Assembly: GCA_902766135.1 (NCBI GenBank) | Contig: CACXCK010000099.1 | Span: forward strand, 1-9,554 | Reading direction: 5' to 3' | DNA length: 9,554 bases | Source of the DNA: an uncultured Erysipelotrichaceae bacterium | GTDB lineage: Bacteria; Bacillota_I; Bacilli_A; RF39; UBA660 | Shown: positions 6,129-9,554 of the stretch, piece after piece | How positions within the stretch are numbered: the first letter of the stretch is position 1 | Layout of the letters: each line of letters starts with the position of its first letter | Notes under the pieces: generated by a model | The model's database searches: none | Seen by the model: only the letters and a program-made list of their open reading frames with translations | Told to the model about the DNA's origin: nothing | Translations under genes and position numbers: made by a program

Positions 6129-6755
6129 ATGAAGCATAAAGATGTTGTATCAGCTTTAGTGGGAGGGGCATTTTTTGCTATTCCTTATCTTGGTTTATCG
6201 ATTGCATTTGGGCCTTCGTTTGTTATTGCTATTTCGGCTTTAGGAGCAAGTGAGTTAATACTAACAGATGCTAAAGTAAATGATAGTATTGATGAAGAAA
6301 AAAGTTTAAATAAAAGACTAGATATAGCTAGAAAACAGAATAAGGAATTAAAAAAAGTTATTCCTAATATTGAACATGATGATACTAAGCAAGCTTTAGG
6401 GGATATAACTGTTTCGGTTGATAAAATAATTGAGACTGTTCATAAGTATCCTAAAAAAGTGAAAAGCGTAAGAAACTTCTTTGATTATTATTTACCTGTG
6501 ATAGTTAATATTTCTCTTAGATATGATGAGATTGAGAATCAACGTTTGGTTTCTAAAGAAGGTAAAGAGTTTATTAAGAGTGCTGATAAAATGATTATTG
6601 AAGCTAGCATGGCATTTCAAAATATTTTGTCTACTTTATATCAGAAGGATATAGTTGATGCAGATGCTGAAATGAAGGTTTTTAATTCAATGTTAAAAAC
6701 TGATGGTATAATAGATAATGATATTTCAAAAATGAGTAATGGAGGTAATAAATGA
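6129..6755 (+). CDS. xpaC: XpaC-family membrane protein
   Basis: This is a 208-residue member of the XpaC family (annotated for 5-bromo-4-chloroindolyl phosphate hydrolysis, a screening phenotype rather than a known enzyme activity). The N-terminus (about 5-45) is hydrophobic and could form one or two membrane helices. The rest is charged and helical, likely cytoplasmic, and contains the family-typical NFFDYYLPVIV at 116-126. No catalytic motif is visible. In Bacillus subtilis xpaC lies directly before yaaN, a telA homologue; here a solute-binding gene lies between them. AGGAGG at 6118-6123 overlaps the preceding stop and starts this gene. Its TGA stop overlaps the next ATG by four bases, implying translational coupling. 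A partner role with TelA at the membrane is inferred. Confidence 0.8.
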   Translation: MKHKDVVSALVGGAFFAIPYLGLSIAFGPSFVIAISALGASELILTDAKVNDSIDEEKSLNKRLDIARKQNKELKKVIPNIEHDDTKQALGDITVSVDKIIETVHKYPKKVKSVRNFFDYYLPVIVNISLRYDEIENQRLVSKEGKEFIKSADKMIIEASMAFQNILSTLYQKDIVDADAEMKVFNSMLKTDGIIDNDISKMSNGGNK

Positions 6756-7951
6756 AAAATATTAAAGTTTGGATTGGGATTGGAATATTTGTTCTATTAG
6801 TTATTGCAATGGTAATTATTCGGAATATTCAGAATAATGCTGGAGCATTAAATTTTTCTAATCTTACTGATGTATATGTTGCTACTGGTGGTGGTAAGGA
6901 AGATTTCTTGGCAGATGAAGAGATTCAAAAAATATTAAAGAGTAAATATAAATTAAATGTTATTTATGATACTTGGAGTAATGGTAAAACTATAACACAA
7001 CCTTTAATAAGAGAGAGTGTTAAGCTTGGTAATAGTGACATTGTAAGCAGAATTTCTAAGGGTGAGTCATTTACAATTCATTCTAATGGAGTTAGTAAGT
7101 ATGATGCTTTATTTACATCTGATCAAAGATTCTATGACTATTATAAACTTGCCCCTAATAAAGAAAAAAATGAATCTGATCGTTATACAGTTTTAGAAGG
7201 TGGATTAACACTTAATACACCAATAGTTATATATAGTTGGAAAAAGGTTGTTGAAGCTTTGATAAAGGAAGCTATTGTTACTGAAATAGATGGCGTTTAT
7301 TATATTACTGATATGCCTAAGTTAATGAATTATATTCTTTCTGGCAAAAAGTGGAGTGATATTGGTTTAAAAGAATTATATGGAAATATTAATGTTGCTT
7401 CTACAGATCCAGTTACGTCTAGTCCAGGTGCTACTTATTATGGATTGTTGTTATCAATACTTAGTGAAAGTCAAGTAACTGATTCTAATGTTGAAAAGAA
7501 TTTACCTAAGCTTAAGAATTTTTATATTCAATCTGGTTATATGAATAATACACCTGCTGATTTGTTTGAAAGATATTTAAAAACTGGTATGGGTGGAGAA
7601 CCGATGATAGTTGATTATGAAAAGAGTATGATTAACTTTAAAACTAATTTCCCAGATGGATTTGAGCAGGTTAAAGATGATATAGTTATTTTATATCCAA
7701 CACCAACAATTTGGAATAGTCATTGTTTTGCAGCATTTAGTGAAAATGGTCAAAAGTTATATCACGCGTTGCAGGATAAAGAGATTGGGCAAATTGCTTG
7801 GGAAAAATATGGATTTAGAACTGGTGTTAGTGGAGGCTCATACGATGTATCATCTATGGGTATAGCTGTTCCACAAAATATAACTAGTACAGTTTCTAGT
7901 TTAAAAATGAATACTTATAATAGAATCATTGAGTATTTGAAAGAAAGTTAG
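6752..7951 (+). CDS. Membrane-anchored extracellular solute-binding-like protein
   Basis: This 399-residue protein has one N-terminal transmembrane helix (about 6-23) without a lipobox; the remainder is predicted to be extracellular. The fold looks like a periplasmic-type substrate-binding protein: VYVATGGGKEDF at 41-52, STDPVTSSPGATYYG at 217-231, MIVDYEKS at 285-292, VILYPTPT, and WEKYGFRTG at 350-358. These line up in order with the solute-binding half of the VWA protein two genes upstream, so the two are probably paralogues. It lacks the VWA part. The start follows GGAGGT at 6741-6746 and overlaps the xpaC stop (ATGA). There is no ABC transporter partner, so a binding or sensing role next to XpaC and TelA is more likely than uptake. 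Ligand unknown. Confidence 0.75.
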   Translation: MKNIKVWIGIGIFVLLVIAMVIIRNIQNNAGALNFSNLTDVYVATGGGKEDFLADEEIQKILKSKYKLNVIYDTWSNGKTITQPLIRESVKLGNSDIVSRISKGESFTIHSNGVSKYDALFTSDQRFYDYYKLAPNKEKNESDRYTVLEGGLTLNTPIVIYSWKKVVEALIKEAIVTEIDGVYYITDMPKLMNYILSGKKWSDIGLKELYGNINVASTDPVTSSPGATYYGLLLSILSESQVTDSNVEKNLPKLKNFYIQSGYMNNTPADLFERYLKTGMGGEPMIVDYEKSMINFKTNFPDGFEQVKDDIVILYPTPTIWNSHCFAAFSENGQKLYHALQDKEIGQIAWEKYGFRTGVSGGSYDVSSMGIAVPQNITSTVSSLKMNTYNRIIEYLKES

Positions 7952-7963
7952 GAGGAATGAATT

Positions 7964-9124
7964 ATGAGTCAATTGGAATTAAAAGTTGAAAAGAAAATAG
8001 ATGAAAAAGCGATTGATAGTTTGGTAAGTGATGCTTCAAAAGTAACTGATGAAAAAATAGAAAAGAGTTTATCTTATGCTGATTTATCAAAAGAAGAAAA
8101 AGAAGCAATAGATGAATTTAATAAAAAGATAGATGTTTTTGATTCTACGCAAGTATTACAATATGGTGCAGCTGCACAGGAAAAAATTAGTAAGTTTTCT
8201 GATGGAATTCTTGAAGATGTTAAGACTAAGAATACAGGTGAAGTTGGAGATTTATTAAGTGATTTGGTAGCACAGATAAAGAATTTTGATGCTGATATTT
8301 CTAAAAGTGGTAATTCTGGTCTTTTAGGTAAATTATTTTATAATGCTAAAAAGGAAATTGATAGAATAATTGCTAAGTATTCTAAAATAGAAAAGAATAT
8401 TGATACAATTGAATCAGGTTTAGAAAAAGATAAGGTTATGATGCTTAAAGATATTTCTATATTTGATACAATGTATGAAAAGAACTTAGAATATTTTAAA
8501 GAGTTATCATTATATATTATTGCTGGCGAAAGAAAACTAGAAGAACTACGTAATACAGTTCTTCCTGAATTAGTTAAAAAGGCAGAAGAAACGAAAGAAC
8601 AATTAGATGTTCAAAAAGTTAATGATATGGAAAATACGATTAATCGTTTTGAAAAGAAAATATATGATTTAAAAACAACAAGATTAATATCTATTCAAAT
8701 GGCTCCACAAATAAGATTATTACAAAATAATGAAGCTGAGTTAGTAGAAAAAATTCAAAGTTCTATTACTAATACAATTCCGTTATGGAAAAACCAAATG
8801 GTACTTGCTTTAGGAATCAATCATGCTAAACAAGCATTGAGAGGTCAACAAGCTGTATCTAAACTTACTAATGATATGTTAGTTAAGAATAGTGAGACTT
8901 TAAAACAAGGTTCTATTGATATAGCTGAAGAAAGTGAAAAAGCTATTGTTAATATTGAAACTTTACAAAAAACTAATCAAGATTTAATTGAGACATTAGA
9001 TAAAGTTATTGAAATCCATGAAAATGGTCGTAAGAAACGTGCTGAAGCAGAAGAAGTATTACAATCTTTAGAGCAAGAATTAAAAGATAAAATGCTTGAA
9101 ATTAAAGTTAAGAAAGAGAACTAA
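7964..9124 (+). CDS. telA: TelA-family toxic anion resistance protein
   Basis: This 386-residue TelA/YaaN family protein is within the normal size range. It is highly charged and helical, has no membrane segment, and is predicted to be a cytoplasmic coiled-coil protein. Family signatures are FDSTQVLQYGAAAQEKI from residue 59, then GEVGDLL and LLGKLF in the first half, and near the C-terminus QIRLLQNNEAELVEKIQ, LWKNQMVLALG and a long terminal coiled coil. The biochemical activity of the family is not established. Members are linked to tellurite resistance on plasmids, and in Listeria monocytogenes to resistance against nisin and other cell-wall agents. It closes the operon, with AGGAGG at 7950-7955 overlapping the previous stop, and is followed by a clear terminator. 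Family call strong; coupling to the two solute-binding proteins is inferred from the operon. Confidence 0.93.
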   Translation: MSQLELKVEKKIDEKAIDSLVSDASKVTDEKIEKSLSYADLSKEEKEAIDEFNKKIDVFDSTQVLQYGAAAQEKISKFSDGILEDVKTKNTGEVGDLLSDLVAQIKNFDADISKSGNSGLLGKLFYNAKKEIDRIIAKYSKIEKNIDTIESGLEKDKVMMLKDISIFDTMYEKNLEYFKELSLYIIAGERKLEELRNTVLPELVKKAEETKEQLDVQKVNDMENTINRFEKKIYDLKTTRLISIQMAPQIRLLQNNEAELVEKIQSSITNTIPLWKNQMVLALGINHAKQALRGQQAVSKLTNDMLVKNSETLKQGSIDIAEESEKAIVNIETLQKTNQDLIETLDKVIEIHENGRKKRAEAEEVLQSLEQELKDKMLEIKVKKEN

Positions 9125-9144
9125 AAATATTAGTAGCTTTTTAT

Positions 9145-9169
9145 AAGAACAAGAAATTGTTCTTTTTTT
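9145..9169 (+). terminator. Strong intrinsic terminator after telA
   Basis: AAGAACAA (9145-9152) pairs perfectly with TTGTTCTT (9157-9164) around a stable GAAA tetraloop, followed by T's to 9169. It marks the end of the four-gene operon. Confidence 0.9.
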
Positions 9170-9170
9170 A

Positions 9171-9199
9171 TTGTTTGAGGGGGTTATTTTTGTTACAAT
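9171..9199 (+). promoter_or_regulatory. Candidate promoter of the gene at the right edge
   Basis: A weak -35-like TTGTTT (9171-9176), a 17-base spacer and TACAAT (9194-9199) preceded by TGT give an extended -10 promoter. The predicted start near 9206 is again at the ribosome binding site (TAGGTGG, 9205-9211). Confidence 0.5.
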
Positions 9200-9215
9200 G
9201 AATATAGGTGGTTAT

Positions 9216-9554
9216 ATGAATACAAGAGAATATTTTAAAGATGTGTATGAGGATTTTTTTGGGGTTGAAACGGCAAATAAGTTAAATAACCAAGTTGAAG
9301 AAAAAGATATTAGTGATGTTCAAGAAGAAATGAAGAAAGCTTTTTTGGAAATTGATTCTTTCTTTTTATCTGATGAAGATAAGAGTTTATTAAAACAAAT
9401 AATAGAGTATATGCGTAAATATAAGGAAGGAATAGAAAGTAATTATATTCCGTTTAATATAATTTTAAATGTTAGCCATCGTGAACAAAGAGATAAGATT
9501 CTTAGTATTCTTTTTAATATGGCTAAAATGTTTTCTTATGTGGATGGTGAGTGC
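9216..9554 (+). CDS. Unidentified protein, N-terminal part (cut by the window edge)
   Basis: An open frame of 113 codons starts at ATG 9216 with TAGGTGG at 9205-9211 and runs off the window without a stop. I do not recognise the family. The visible part is charged and helical, with no signal peptide or membrane segment, so it is likely cytoplasmic. Residues 80-85 (PFNIIL) look like a buried strand followed by a loop (NVSHREQR) and a helix (about 95-107). That layout recalls the strand, P-loop and helix of AAA-type ATPases but lacks the GKT/GKS residues, so I do not assign one. An in-frame ATG at 9198 is rejected because it overlaps the -10 box. The gene has its own promoter after the telA terminator, so it is probably not part of that operon. 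Confidence 0.75.
   Translation, partial: MNTREYFKDVYEDFFGVETANKLNNQVEEKDISDVQEEMKKAFLEIDSFFLSDEDKSLLKQIIEYMRKYKEGIESNYIPFNIILNVSHREQRDKILSILFNMAKMFSYVDGEC

Noticed and set aside
6741..6760. Possible Mycoplasma-type code with TGA read as tryptophan
   Set aside because: The TGA at 6753-6755 ends xpaC in an ATGA overlap with a good ribosome binding site for the next gene, and tryptophans in the genes I checked are TGG.
4500..7951. ABC transporter uptake operon
   Set aside because: Two binding-type proteins are present but no permease or ATPase; the neighbours are XpaC and TelA.
9198..9215. In-frame ATG at 9198 for the right-edge gene
   Set aside because: It overlaps the TACAAT box and lacks a ribosome binding site, while ATG 9216 has TAGGTGG in place.

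Overview
The window is AT-rich DNA that reads well with the standard bacterial code. One gene stops at TGA inside an ATGA overlap, and the tryptophans I checked are TGG. Strong AGGAGG-type ribosome binding sites, short intrinsic terminators with U-tracts, a lipoprotein signal, a peptidoglycan amidase and a TelA/XpaC pair all point to a low-GC Gram-positive (Bacillota). A small-genome gut Bacilli lineage is a plausible guess, but the sequence alone does not fix the taxon. I see no tRNA, rRNA, CRISPR array, insertion sequence or transposase.

Layout, left to right. (1) Bases 1-1160, minus strand: the first 386 residues of a secreted cell-wall hydrolase with an N-terminal zinc amidase domain and the start of a C-terminal NlpC/P60-like domain, cut by the window edge. 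(2) A 95-bp divergent promoter region. (3) Bases 1256-3595, plus strand: a thiol-redox group made of a CPWC thioredoxin-like lipoprotein, thioredoxin reductase TrxB, and a secreted, membrane-anchored CGYC thioredoxin-like protein. (4) Bases 3627-4442: a TtcA-type tRNA 2-thiocytidine synthetase. (5) Bases 4500-9124: a tight four-gene operon encoding a membrane-anchored solute-binding/VWA fusion protein, XpaC, a second membrane-anchored solute-binding protein and TelA. It ends at a strong GAAA-loop terminator. (6) From 9216: the first 113 codons of an unidentified gene that runs off the window.

How the genes may work together. The redox group has two predicted extracytoplasmic thioredoxin-fold proteins around a cytosolic reductase, with no visible membrane electron carrier. 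TtcA uses cysteines and an Fe-S cluster, so it shares a sulfur-chemistry theme, though that link is inference. The last operon is the most interesting part. XpaC and TelA are a known pair connected with envelope stress and toxic-anion phenotypes. Here they are interleaved with two related extracellular solute-binding domains, one fused to a VWA domain with an intact metal site, and no ABC transporter partner is present. I infer an envelope sensing or scaffold complex rather than an uptake system.

Several transcription signals recur: terminators that contain the upstream gene's stop codon, and promoters so close to the ribosome binding site that the mRNA leaders would be only about 10-25 bases long.
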